DNA of 64,000 nt from Prevotella sp. 885 (lineage in GTDB: Bacteria > Bacteroidota > Bacteroidia > Bacteroidales > Bacteroidaceae), in assembly GCF_002265625.1 (NCBI RefSeq), contig NZ_NOVE01000002.1, positions 62,001 through 126,000 on the forward strand, written 5' to 3'. Both the position numbers and the translations under genes were made by a program. The number at the start of each line of letters is the position of its first letter. Position 1 is the first letter of the stretch. Below the pieces are notes generated by a model. It worked only from the letters and a program-made list of their open reading frames with translations, was not told the origin of the DNA and ran no database searches. Positions 20,033-28,388 of this stretch are shown here, one piece after another.

Positions 20033-22192
20033 TTATGCCAATCTAAGGGAACAAGTCATTCCTTTCTTTATCTTTTCTCCGGCGCCGATGCTTTGTTCCA
20101 CCACTTTGCCTCGGCCCTGGATTTTCACCTTCAATCCTCTTTTCTCTATGAGGTAGACGGCGTCGCGTGCGCCCATTCCGTGTACGTCGGGCATGATGTC
20201 CTTATGTGTCATGTCCTCCTTGGTGAACGTCACGTTGTGTCCGTTGTTGTCGGCGCGTCCCCAGATGGGGTTGCCGTGCATATAGTCGCCGTCCCAGTCG
20301 GCTCTTGGCTTGAGCCCGATCTGCGAGAGCACGTAGTCGGCAGCGAGGATGTTGCCGTTCTTCACGTCCGGCACCAGTATGGAGTTGCTGTCGCGTGCGT
20401 CAGATGCCTCCAGCTTCAGCTTGTTGGTCTGCGCCATGATGCCCTCCGAGATTTCGTGGAACACCACGCCGCTCATGCCGCCGCCTGATGCCGGCAGACC
20501 CGACTTCTGTATGCAGACGATGCAGCTGTACATAGGCTGGTAAGCGGGGAAGAATCCGGCGAACGAGAGCAGATAGTTCATCTGTCCGCTCTTATATCCG
20601 GCTGCACCCTTCGATATCTGTGCCGTACCCGTCTTGCCTGCCACGAGGAACGACGTCGATCCGGCTTTCTTTCCCAAGCCCAGACGCACCACCTGCTCGA
20701 GGATGGTGGTTATCTTCTTTATGGTGGTTTCCTTGGCGATGCTCTCTCTGAGCACCACGGGCGGAAATTCCTTCGTCATTCCCTCGTTGTCGCGTATCTC
20801 CTTGACGAATCTTGGCTGCATCATCTTGCCGCCGTTGGCTATGGCGTTATAGAAGGTCAGCGTCGATATTGGCGGCACCTGCGTCTCGTAGCCGATGCTC
20901 ATCCACGGCAGCGCCGTGTCGCTCCAGTTTAGCCATTGTCTGCCCGTCTTGTCCTTCTTCGGCATACGGATGCGTGGCTTGGCAGCGCCGAGCGGTATTT
21001 TCAGGTCGTCGGCGAGTCCGAGACGATATATGCCCTTGACGAATTTCTCGGGGTTGTTATGATAGTGGTCGTCGATGATTCGGCTCACACCGATGTTGGA
21101 GCTCACCCACAGCGTCTGCGGCAACGTCAGCATGCCGTATCCTCCGCGTCGCCAGTTGTGGTCCTTCATCTCGCGCTTATACATGGGCCACACGCCGCAG
21201 CCCGTGTCCACCCGGTACGTCGTGTCGACCACGCCGTCCTCCAGCGCCACCATTATGGACGCCGTCTTAAACACCGAACCCGGCTCAAGCAAGTCGCTCA
21301 CGGCATGGTTCTGTGCCTCGGCGTATTGTCCGCTCGGCATCTTCTGAAGGTTTACCATCGCCTTGATGTCGCCCGTAGCCACTTCCATGACGATAGCCAC
21401 ACCCACGTTGCCGTTTATCTTGTTCAGCTCCTTGAGCAGCGCTCTTTCGGCGAGGTCCTGCATCGACACGTCTATTGTGGTGACGATGTCATATCCGTTT
21501 ACCGGCGGCGTATCGTCGATGGGCAGGTATCTGTTGAGCACCTTGCGTACGTGACGTATGCCTTTCTCGCCTCTGAGCAGCGAGTCGTAATAAAGCTCCA
21601 GTCCGCACACCGCCGAGTCTTTCTCGCCGAACAGCGAACCGATGGTACGCTTTGCGAGCGATCCGTAAGGTCTCTGTCGCGCCTCGTACGAGTCAGCCTT
21701 GAATCCTCCCTTGTTAGGATTGAGACGGAAGACGGGCAGCTTTCTCACCTCGCACATCGTGCTGTAGCTTACTCTTCTTTTCCATATAGCCCAGCTCGTG
21801 TGTCGCTTCTCAAATCCCTCCATGAGGTGTTCCTTGAATTCCTTCGCCGACTTCTCGGGGAAGATGGCGCTCAGTCCGTTGGCGATGGAGTCCAGTTTCA
21901 CCTCGAAGAGCGAGTCGTTCTTGGCGTTGTGTATGGCGTTGAAGTCCACGTAGAGCTTAAAGTTAGGCAGCGACGACGCCATGAGCTGTCCGTCGCAGCT
22001 GAGGATGTTGCCTCTTATAGGTCGTGTGGTAATGCTGTCTTTCTTAACGCGGTTGCCCACCTGCGTCCAGAAATCGCGCTCTGCTGTCATTATATACAGA
22101 GTCTTCACCTGCACAGCCAGCGCTATAAATGTTATTATGATGGCGATGACACTGTATCGTGGCATTGATTTCTTATCGTTGAATAAGCTCAT
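20033..22192 (-). CDS. ftsI: Septal transpeptidase FtsI (PBP3) with C-terminal PASTA domain
   Basis: Class B penicillin-binding protein that crosslinks septal peptidoglycan. 719 residues. One N-terminal transmembrane helix (about 14-33), a non-catalytic pedestal ('RPIRGNILSCDGQLMA'), then the transpeptidase with the active serine in 'SVFK' (about residue 306), 'SSN' (about 364) and 'KTGTAQ' (about 520). The last ~65 residues are PASTA-like ('IMPDVHGMGARDAVYLIEKRGLKVKIQ'), as in many Bacteroidota and Gram-positive enzymes but not E. coli. It follows the ftsL-like gene by 31 bp. Confidence 0.96.
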   Translation of the reverse strand: MSLFNDKKSMPRYSVIAIIITFIALAVQVKTLYIMTAERDFWTQVGNRVKKDSITTRPIRGNILSCDGQLMASSLPNFKLYVDFNAIHNAKNDSLFEVKLDSIANGLSAIFPEKSAKEFKEHLMEGFEKRHTSWAIWKRRVSYSTMCEVRKLPVFRLNPNKGGFKADSYEARQRPYGSLAKRTIGSLFGEKDSAVCGLELYYDSLLRGEKGIRHVRKVLNRYLPIDDTPPVNGYDIVTTIDVSMQDLAERALLKELNKINGNVGVAIVMEVATGDIKAMVNLQKMPSGQYAEAQNHAVSDLLEPGSVFKTASIMVALEDGVVDTTYRVDTGCGVWPMYKREMKDHNWRRGGYGMLTLPQTLWVSSNIGVSRIIDDHYHNNPEKFVKGIYRLGLADDLKIPLGAAKPRIRMPKKDKTGRQWLNWSDTALPWMSIGYETQVPPISTLTFYNAIANGGKMMQPRFVKEIRDNEGMTKEFPPVVLRESIAKETTIKKITTILEQVVRLGLGKKAGSTSFLVAGKTGTAQISKGAAGYKSGQMNYLLSFAGFFPAYQPMYSCIVCIQKSGLPASGGGMSGVVFHEISEGIMAQTNKLKLEASDARDSNSILVPDVKNGNILAADYVLSQIGLKPRADWDGDYMHGNPIWGRADNNGHNVTFTKEDMTHKDIMPDVHGMGARDAVYLIEKRGLKVKIQGRGKVVEQSIGAGEKIKKGMTCSLRLA

Positions 22193-22223
22193 ATCTTTCC
22201 CTGTTTCTTGTCTCTGTTTGTTC

Positions 22224-22688
22224 TTACTGCTGTGCCTCTTCCTTTACGTTTACGATGTAAGGTGGCTGTGTTGGGATGTGCAGGGTGCTGTCCTTGCTTT
22301 CTCTGAGGATGTCGAGCACCTTGCTTTCTCTTGTTTTCTGTGTCAGCTCGCTTCCGCTTGAGAGTGCTCTGTACTTGGCGTCTTTCAGTTCGGATTTCAG
22401 CTCGTTGATGCGTATGAGCGACTGCTGGCATTTATATCGGTTGGATATGTATACGATAAGGAATCCTGTTATGAGCAGAATCAGCCATATCTGTTTTCTG
22501 AGGAACTTGTTGTTGAGGAAGTCGCCACCGATGATTTTCTTGAACGTGATGTTCTTCGTTGGTGTGATGTCGTCCTCAAGGGCACGTTCGCGTATGATGG
22601 TTCGCAGCGAAACGGTGTCGTCCTCCGTCCGCTGTATGTCCTTTTCCGTCTTGTCGTCCTTTATTTCGGTGTCGTCCTGGGGTCTCAT
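22224..22688 (-). CDS. ftsL: FtsL-like cell division protein
   Basis: 154 residues: a long charged N-terminal cytoplasmic part (about 85 aa), one transmembrane helix ('IWLILLITGFLIVYIS') and a short coiled-coil ('CQQSLIRINELKSELKDAKYRALSSGSELTQKTR'). This is the topology of FtsL, whose sequence is poorly conserved. The call rests on topology and on the fixed place between rsmH and ftsI. The ~85-aa cytoplasmic part is longer than in E. coli FtsL. Confidence 0.85.
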   Translation of the reverse strand: MRPQDDTEIKDDKTEKDIQRTEDDTVSLRTIIRERALEDDITPTKNITFKKIIGGDFLNNKFLRKQIWLILLITGFLIVYISNRYKCQQSLIRINELKSELKDAKYRALSSGSELTQKTRESKVLDILRESKDSTLHIPTQPPYIVNVKEEAQQ

Positions 22689-22737
22689 ACTTTTAGCTTA
22701 TCGTGTGAAGTTACGGGATTGTCTTTGCCTTTCGGCT

Positions 22738-23664
22738 TTATTTCTTTTCCGCTATGCGGAGCTTTGCGCTTCGGCTGCGCGGGTTGCGCTGCTGCTCGTC
22801 GTCAGAAGGCAGAATCACCTTGTTGTTGACCAGCTTGAACGGTGTCTCTACGCGTCCGAAGAAGTCCTGCACCACCTTTCCTTCCGGATTGCCCGCTTTC
22901 ATGACGTTCTTCACGATGCGGTCCTCCAGCGAGTGGTATGTTATGACGGACAGTCTGCCGCCCTCGGCGAGCAGTTCGGTGGCGGCATGCAGCATCTCCT
23001 TGAGAGCGTCCATCTCGTGGTTCACCTCTATTCGGAGCGCCTGGAACATCTTGGCCATGTCCTTCTTCTCGCGTTCGCGTCTGAAGAGCGGCTCCACCGC
23101 CTTGAGCAGGTCGTTGGTGGTCTTCAGTTCGGCTTGGCTGCGTGCCTTGGCCACGGCAGCCGCTATGCGTCGCGAGTTCTTCAGCTCGCCGTATATATAG
23201 AGTACGTCAGCCAGCTGTTGTTCGTCGTAAGTGTTGAGAATGTCCGCTGCCGTCTTGCCTGCACGCTTGTTCATGCGCATGTCAAGGGGCGCGTCAAAGC
23301 GGAACGAGAATCCTCGTTCTGCATCGTCGAAATGATGTGACGACACGCCCAGGTCGGCAAGCAGTCCGTCGATATGGTCAATGCCGTAATATCTCATCCA
23401 GTTCTTGAGGTATCTGAAGTTGCTTCTGACGAACGTGAATCTTTCGTCCGGCTCGCCGATATTGCCTTCGGCGTCCGCGTCCTGGTCGAAGCTGAATAGT
23501 CTTGCCGTCGGGTCCAGCCGTGAGAGAATCTCACGTGAGTGTCCTCCGCCACCAAAGGTGACGTCCACGTATATGCCACCCTTCTTTATGTTCAGTCCAC
23601 CTACGCTTTCGTCCAGCAGTACGGGCACGTGGTAGGTTTCAGCAGTCTTTATCTCCTTATACAT
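22738..23664 (-). CDS. rsmH: 16S rRNA (cytosine-1402-N4) methyltransferase RsmH
   Basis: SAM-dependent methyltransferase acting on C1402 of 16S rRNA (old name mraW). 308 residues from the chosen start. 'TYHVPVLLDESVGGL', 'YVDVTFGGGGHSREIL' (SAM loop), 'DQDADAEGN', 'GLLADLGVSSHHFDDAERGFSFR', 'PLDMRM' and 'VITYHSLEDRIVK' are diagnostic. The frame is open to 23730, but the operon's -7 box (23685-23692) lies inside that extension, so Met 23664 is the likely start. It is the first gene of the cell-wall operon here. mraZ, which often precedes it, is not in the window. Confidence 0.96.
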   Translation of the reverse strand: MYKEIKTAETYHVPVLLDESVGGLNIKKGGIYVDVTFGGGGHSREILSRLDPTARLFSFDQDADAEGNIGEPDERFTFVRSNFRYLKNWMRYYGIDHIDGLLADLGVSSHHFDDAERGFSFRFDAPLDMRMNKRAGKTAADILNTYDEQQLADVLYIYGELKNSRRIAAAVAKARSQAELKTTNDLLKAVEPLFRREREKKDMAKMFQALRIEVNHEMDALKEMLHAATELLAEGGRLSVITYHSLEDRIVKNVMKAGNPEGKVVQDFFGRVETPFKLVNNKVILPSDDEQQRNPRSRSAKLRIAEKK

Positions 23665-23684
23665 TATATATGCGTATTTGGGTG

Positions 23685-23692
23685 TAAAGGTA
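23685..23692 (-). promoter_or_regulatory. Promoter -7 box of the division/cell-wall operon
   Basis: TACCTTTA on the minus strand, one base off TAnnTTTG, 21 bp upstream of the rsmH start. No other convincing promoter was seen before ftsZ. Confidence 0.55.
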
Positions 23693-23787
23693 CATAAAAA
23701 AGCCCACATGGAATTAATTTTTATTATCATTTTTATTAAAAAGGCACATTTCTTGTGTTAAAGTGAGTGTATCTGAAAAAGATATGT

Positions 23788-23795
23788 TATTTTTG
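23788..23795 (+). promoter_or_regulatory. Promoter -7 box of glsA
   Basis: TATTTTTG followed by CAC, 31 bp before the acyltransferase ATG, divergent from the cell-wall operon promoter. Confidence 0.55.
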
Positions 23796-23825
23796 CACTG
23801 AAATAATTATCTACGTGCAAAAATA

Positions 23826-24677
23826 ATGGGTGAGATAACAGAACACACAATCGACATAGACCGCATTCTTTCCGACAAGATGGGGCGCCGCGCTCGTTAC
23901 GTGCCGCGCTTCCTGGTGTCGTGGCTTAAACGCCTTATCCATCAGGATCAGGTCAATAAGTTTATATGGGAAAGCCGTCACCTCAGCGGGGTGGAATGGC
24001 TTGAGGCGTGCGTGCGCTACCTGAAGATGGACATCGAGATTGTGGGCAAGGAGAACCTGCCAGCCGCTGACGACGGACGCCTTTACACCTTCGTCTCCAA
24101 CCATCCGCTTGGTGGTCAGGACGGCGTGGCTCTCGGAGCTGTCATCGGACGACACTACGACGGACGCTTCCGCTATCTGGTTAACGACCTGCTGATGAAT
24201 CTCCCCGGACTCGCCCCAGTATGCATCGGCATCAACAAGACGGGACGCAACGGACGTAACTTCCCCCTTATGGTGGAGGCGGGATTCAAGAGCGACAATC
24301 ACATGCTGATGTTCCCCGCCGGACTCAACAGCCGAAAGCAGAAGGACGGGTCAATACATGACATCCCGTGGAAGAAGACGTTCATAACGAAGAGCGTTGA
24401 ATTTCAGCGCGATGTGGTGCCCATTCATTTCAGCGGCACCAACTCGAAGCGCTTCTATCGCATCGCCAAGTTCAGCGACCGCTTCCTGCCGTTCAATCTT
24501 GCCATGCTGTTCCTCGTGGACGAGATGTACAGGAACGTGGGCAAGCACTTCCGCATAGACATCGGCAAGCCCATCCCGTGGCAGACCTTCGACCGCAGCC
24601 GCACGCCGGCACAGTGGGCTGTATACGTGGAGAACATCGTATACGACCTGCCCAAGACCAATGGAGGCGGAGCTTAA
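23826..24677 (+). CDS. glsA: Acyltransferase, probable glycine-lipid O-acyltransferase GlsA
   Basis: 283 residues, soluble or membrane-associated, of the PlsC-type acyltransferase fold. The His-Asp motif is 'NHPLGGQD' (about residue 97), with 'MFPAGLNSRKQ' as the phosphate-binding block and 'DVVPIHFSGTNSKRFYR' further on. In Bacteroides, glsB (N-acyltransferase) and glsA (O-acyltransferase) together make glycine lipids. Here the O-acyltransferase comes first and its partner follows after 111 bp. The assignment rests on family and on the pairing. A lysophospholipid acyltransferase is the alternative. Confidence 0.8.
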   Translation: MGEITEHTIDIDRILSDKMGRRARYVPRFLVSWLKRLIHQDQVNKFIWESRHLSGVEWLEACVRYLKMDIEIVGKENLPAADDGRLYTFVSNHPLGGQDGVALGAVIGRHYDGRFRYLVNDLLMNLPGLAPVCIGINKTGRNGRNFPLMVEAGFKSDNHMLMFPAGLNSRKQKDGSIHDIPWKKTFITKSVEFQRDVVPIHFSGTNSKRFYRIAKFSDRFLPFNLAMLFLVDEMYRNVGKHFRIDIGKPIPWQTFDRSRTPAQWAVYVENIVYDLPKTNGGGA

Positions 24678-24788
24678 CGCCGACACGCACACGACACACC
24701 CCACCAAATAAAGATAATGAACAGCCGTTCCGGAACATAGCCATACAGACTGCCGGAAAGACACATACATAGAAGAATAAGAGAGATA

Positions 24789-25778
24789 ATGGAAGAGCCA
24801 ATAATCCAACCCGTTAGCAAGGAGATTCTCAAGAGTGAGCTGACACCTGAGCGCCAGCTCCGTATGACCAACAAGAGCCATAACGAGATTTACATAATCA
24901 CAGCCCATAACGCGCCCAACGTGATGCGCGAGATAGGCCGACTTCGCGAAATAGCGTTCCGCGAGGCAGGCGGAGGCACAGGCAAGTCGATGGACATCGA
25001 CGAGTATGACACCTGTGAGAACTGCTACAAGCAGCTCATCGTGTGGAATCCCGAGGCGGAGGAGATAATAGGCGGCTATCGCTACCTGCTTGGCTCCGAC
25101 TGGCAGTTAGACGAGAACGGTCAGCCATTGCTGGCCACCAGTCACATGTTTCATTTCTCAGACAAGTTTCTGCGCGACTACATGCCCTACACCGTGGAGC
25201 TCGGACGTTCTTTCGTGACGCTCGAGTATCAGAGCACGCGCCGTGGAGCCAAGAGCCTTTTCGCCCTTGACAACCTCTGGGACGGTCTCGGAGCGCTCAC
25301 CGTCATCCAGCCTGACGTCAAGTATTTCTTCGGCAAGATGACGATGTATCCTTCCTATATCCGCCGTGGACGCGACATGATTCTGTATTTCCTCAAGAAG
25401 CACTTCGACGACAAGGACAACCTTATCATCCCGCTCAAGCCGCTCAAGATTGAGACGCCTGAGGAGGAGCTGCGCCAGCTCTTCTGCGAGGACGACTTCA
25501 AGAAGGACTATCTCATCCTCAACCGCGAGATTCGTGCCCTCGGCTATAACATCCCGCCGCTCGTCAACGCATACATGTCGCTCTCGCCCACAATGAAGCT
25601 CTTCGGCACCGCCATCAACTACGGTTTCGGCGACGTGGAGGAGACAGGCATCCTCATCGCCGTGGACGAAATTCTCGAGAGCAAGCGCGTCCGCCATATC
25701 GACTCCTTCATAAAGGAACATCCTGAGGCTCTGAAGATTACGAGCGGAGCCAACAATGTTATTTACAAGGATAAATAA
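24789..25778 (+). CDS. glsB: GNAT-type N-acyltransferase, probable GlsB
   Basis: 329 residues in the OlsB/GlsB-like acyl-ACP N-acyltransferase family, often annotated 'hemolysin'. Signatures: 'LREIAFREAGGGTGKSMDIDEYD', 'EEIIGGYRYLLGS', 'YTVELGRSFVTLEYQSTRRGAKSLFALDNLWDGL' and 'FGKMTMYPSYIRRGRDMILYFL'. It would put a 3-hydroxy fatty acid on glycine, and GlsA would then esterify the hydroxyl. It follows glsA on the same strand. A small stem (25794-25841) lies just after the stop. Confidence 0.82.
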   Translation: MEEPIIQPVSKEILKSELTPERQLRMTNKSHNEIYIITAHNAPNVMREIGRLREIAFREAGGGTGKSMDIDEYDTCENCYKQLIVWNPEAEEIIGGYRYLLGSDWQLDENGQPLLATSHMFHFSDKFLRDYMPYTVELGRSFVTLEYQSTRRGAKSLFALDNLWDGLGALTVIQPDVKYFFGKMTMYPSYIRRGRDMILYFLKKHFDDKDNLIIPLKPLKIETPEEELRQLFCEDDFKKDYLILNREIRALGYNIPPLVNAYMSLSPTMKLFGTAINYGFGDVEETGILIAVDEILESKRVRHIDSFIKEHPEALKITSGANNVIYKDK

Positions 25779-25793
25779 TTGGTTCGGAGTGTC

Positions 25794-25841
25794 TATGGGC
25801 GCAAATCCTTTTATTTGTGCACAGCACGCGCCCATAATCGG
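25794..25841. repeat. Short derivative of the family 3 element
   Basis: TATGGGCGC ... GCGCCCATA forms a 9-bp stem around TTTTATTTGTGCACAGCAC. The same block, inverted, lies inside the 410-bp family 3 element near 57120-57160, and similarity continues to AAAACACAAGG at about 25860. It starts 16 bp after glsB and may also act in transcript end formation. Confidence 0.7.
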
Positions 25842-25898
25842 AAAAACAAGTAAAACACAAGGTAATAAGTAAAGAGATTGGAAGACAAGGCAAACATA

Positions 25899-26285
25899 GG
25901 AGGCTATGGCGTCCCGCCGTAGCCACGCAGCCTTCTATGGCAGCTTATCAATCAGCGCCGTGTAATACGTAACTTTGTACCACGCCGTGTCCCGAGGGGA
26001 CACGTATCTATCAGAAACCCACTGCAAGCTCCGAAGGAGCGCAGCTGTGGGATAAGCATCACCTCACCCTCTCTTGGTTCCGCAAAGCGGGACCGACTAT
26101 CATCCTCAACATCATAGGGGATGTGTCAGTCCCCCTTCGGGGAACTATATTTCGATGGAGGTGACGCACATACCCACAGCTGCGCTGCTTCGCAGCTTGC
26201 AGTGGGTTTCATGATATAGGTCCCGCTTCGCGGAACCAGCAGCTCATACTCAATCTGCTGTCGTCCGTGGGTGCGTGGCTACGGC
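25899..26285 (+). repeat. Family 2 structured repeat, copy 1 (right end truncated)
   Basis: Matches 55464-55887 over its length. It opens with the left terminal repeat GGAGGCTATGGCGTCCCGCC and contains a chain of hairpins: GTGTCCC-GAG-GGGACAC (here partly split by an insertion), GGTTCCGC-AAA-GCGGGACC, GTCCCC-CTTC-GGGGAAC and GGTCCCGC-TTC-GCGGAACC. A 37-nt arm at 26015-26051 is complementary to 26173-26209. The right terminal repeat stops after GTGCGTGGCTACGGC, exactly where family 1 begins. No coding frame. Confidence 0.88.
25957..25989. repeat. 21-bp insert flanked by GCCGTG duplications
   Basis: Copy 1 of family 2 reads GCCGTG, then a 21-bp unit (25963-25983, starting TAATACGTAACTTTGTACC), then GCCGTG. 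Copy 2 has a single GCCGTG at the same place (55573-55578). The same 21 bp occurs exactly at 55919-55939. It contains TAACTTTG, a match to the -7 promoter consensus. Confidence 0.75.
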
Positions 26286-26286
26286 T

Positions 26287-26676
26287 ATGCAAATATCGTA
26301 CAAAGAGTAAAAATCCGTTACAAAATAAAAATTGATTCTAGAGTTCCGGATTGCTGTTTTTACGGTGTTTTGCTGTGCAAACAGCACCCACGCCATACGA
26401 TAGCGCCACTTTTACAGTCCAATAGTGCCACTATTAGACTGTAAAAGTGGCGCTATTGCATGATAATAGTGGCACTATTGGAGTGTAAAAGTGGCGCTAT
26501 TGCAACCCTATGAGGCTTGTTTAGCCTGTTATTCATTGCACACTTCTCTTCTTGGTAGCGTAATCTACAGAGTGTCAGTATGTTGTCGCTGCACGCTCAA
26601 AACTCGAGAATTTCGCACCAAAGATTTCGTTGTGCGTTCAACTCGCAGTATTGAGCGTCAGGAATGCAAATATTGT
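26287..26676 (-). repeat. Family 1 structured repeat, copy B (390 bp, inverted)
   Basis: Reverse-oriented copy of 6802-7191, 390 bp between ATGCAAATAT ends. The core pairs as a perfect 20-bp stem, ATAGCGCCACTTTTACAGTC / GACTGTAAAAGTGGCGCTAT, and alternatively as a 17-bp stem CAATAGTGCCACTATTA / TAATAGTGGCACTATTG. It abuts the truncated right end of family 2. Similarity to copy C extends about 30 bp past the right edge (to about 26708). Confidence 0.9.
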
Positions 26677-26697
26677 CTTTGGCGAACCGCCAAAGAA

Positions 26698-26762
26698 TTA
26701 GGAATTTTGAACTTTGGATTTTGAATTGTTCTTGGCTTCGCCTGCGATTTTGAATTGTTCAC
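26698..26762. repeat. GAATTTTGAA spacer repeat
   Basis: Repeats of GGAATTTTGAACTTTGGATTTTGAATTG and TTTTGAATTGTTC on both sides of CTTGGCTTCGCC. Same type as 18482-18518. The 1.14 kb from 25779 to 26918 holds only repeats and the sufB promoter. Confidence 0.65.
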
Positions 26763-26840
26763 TTAATCTACTTGCCTGAACTTTAGCAAGTTCATTTATT
26801 AAAATTATGCAAATCCTTCGCATAATCATTACAAAATCAG

Positions 26841-26848
26841 TAAATTTG
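26841..26848 (+). promoter_or_regulatory. suf operon promoter -7 box
   Basis: TAAATTTG followed by CAT. Transcription would start near 26852, so the sufB start is the Met at 26919 and not the in-frame ATG at 26853. Confidence 0.6.
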
Positions 26849-26918
26849 CATTTTGAAAAGAATATGGGCGTATTGCGTCCGTTCCACTCAGGCTGACCCC
26901 GCCGAAATAAACAGAACA

Positions 26919-28373
26919 ATGGAAAATAAAGATACAAAAAATGCGTTTGTGCGCCAGGTGGCAGAACAGAAATACGAGTACGGATTCACCACCGACGTCC
27001 ATACTGACATCATAGAGAAAGGACTCAACGAGGATATCGTAAGGCTTATCTCCAGCAAGAAGGGAGAGCCGGAATGGATGCTCGAATTCCGCCTCAAGGC
27101 GTTCCGCCACTGGCAGAAGATGGAGCAGCCGACATGGGGACACGTTCACTTGCCCGAAATCGACTATCAAGCCATTTCGTATTACGCTGACCCGCTGGCG
27201 AAGAAGCCCTCTGAAGAGAAGAAGGAGATCGACCCTGAGCTGATGAAGACCTTCGACAAGCTCGGCATTCCCCTGGAGGAGCGTCTGGCGTTGAGCGGTG
27301 TGGCAGTGGACGCTATCATGGACTCCGTGTCCGTGAAGACCACCTTCAAGCAGCATCTTGCAGAGAAGGGTGTGATATTCTGCTCCATCGGCGATGCCAT
27401 AAAGGACCATCCCGACCTCGTGAAGGAATACTTGGGAAGCGTGGTGCCTTATCAGGACAATTTCTTCGCTGCTCTTAACAGCGCCGTCTTCTCTGACGGC
27501 TCGTTCGTATACATTCCCAAGGGCGTGCGCTGCCCGATGGAGCTTAGCTCCTACTTCCGCATCAACGCACGCAACACAGGACAGTTTGAGCGTACGCTTA
27601 TCATTGCCGACGACGACGCCTATGTCAGCTATCTGGAGGGTTGCACAGCACCGATGCGCGACGAGAACCAGCTGCATGCTGCCATCGTGGAGATTGTCGT
27701 AAAGGACAACGCAGAGGTGAAATACTCCACCGTGCAGAACTGGTATCCGGGCGACGAGAAAGGAAAGGGCGGTGTGCTCAATCTCGTCACAAAGCGCGGC
27801 GACCTGCGCGGTGTCAACTCAAAGCTGTCGTGGACACAGGTGGAGACCGGCTCAGCCATCACATGGAAATATCCGTCATGCGTTCTACGCGGCGACGGCT
27901 CGCAGGCTGAGTTCTATTCTGTTGCTGTCACCAACAACTACCAGGAGGCGGACACCGGCACGAAGATGATACACATGGGCAAGAACACCAAGTCGACAAT
28001 CATATCGAAGGGCATCTCTGCCGGACACAGCCAGAACTCGTATCGCGGACTCGTCCGTGCCACAAGCAATGCCGACAACGCACGCAACTACTCGTCATGC
28101 GACTCGCTCCTGCTCGGCTCGGAATGCGGTGCCCACACCTTCCCTTACATGGACATCCATAACGACTCGGCTGTCGTGGAGCACGAGGCAACAACCTCAA
28201 AGATATCCGAAGACCAGCTCTTCTACTGCAACCAGCGTGGCATCCCCACCGAGCAGGCCGTCGGACTTATCGTTAACGGATATGCCAAGGACGTGCTCAA
28301 CAAGCTCCCGATGGAGTTCGCCGTAGAGGCGCAGAAGCTGCTGAGCGTGTCGCTTGAGGGAACAGTCGGATAA
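26919..28373 (+). CDS. sufB: Fe-S cluster assembly protein SufB
   Basis: Scaffold subunit of the SufBC2D complex on which Fe-S clusters are built. 484 residues from the chosen start ('[23 protein letters not shown]'). Conserved blocks are '[16 protein letters not shown]', '[21 protein letters not shown]', '[21 protein letters not shown]' and the C-terminal '[29 protein letters not shown]', which holds the functional Cys/Glu/His set. It should be followed by sufC, but here three other genes (28389-30932) come between. Confidence 0.96.
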   Translation: MENKDTKNAFVRQVAEQKYEYGFTTDVHTDIIEKGLNEDIVRLISSKKGEPEWMLEFRLKAFRHWQKMEQPTWGHVHLPEIDYQAISYYADPLAKKPSEEKKEIDPELMKTFDKLGIPLEERLALSGVAVDAIMDSVSVKTTFKQHLAEKGVIFCSIGDAIKDHPDLVKEYLGSVVPYQDNFFAALNSAVFSDGSFVYIPKGVRCPMELSSYFRINARNTGQFERTLIIADDDAYVSYLEGCTAPMRDENQLHAAIVEIVVKDNAEVKYSTVQNWYPGDEKGKGGVLNLVTKRGDLRGVNSKLSWTQVETGSAITWKYPSCVLRGDGSQAEFYSVAVTNNYQEADTGTKMIHMGKNTKSTIISKGISAGHSQNSYRGLVRATSNADNARNYSSCDSLLLGSECGAHTFPYMDIHNDSAVVEHEATTSKISEDQLFYCNQRGIPTEQAVGLIVNGYAKDVLNKLPMEFAVEAQKLLSVSLEGTVG

Positions 28374-28388
28374 TTAGAAAATTTAAAT

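Noticed and set aside
20936..22168. 410-aa open frame opposite ftsI
   Set aside because: Shadow of ftsI; residue make-up is rich in Val/His/Arg without domain structure.
25158..25835. 225-aa minus-strand frame opposite glsB
   Set aside because: Its first residues come from the family 3 derivative and the rest is antisense to glsB. The same false start peptide appears in the family 3 element at 57 kb.
26491..26724. 77-aa frame in family 1 copy B
   Set aside because: Translation of the repeat; the equivalent frame is not kept open in copies A and C.
26853..26918. ATG 26853 as the sufB start
   Set aside because: It falls at the expected transcription start of the TAAATTTG promoter, and the extra 22 residues do not look like SufB.
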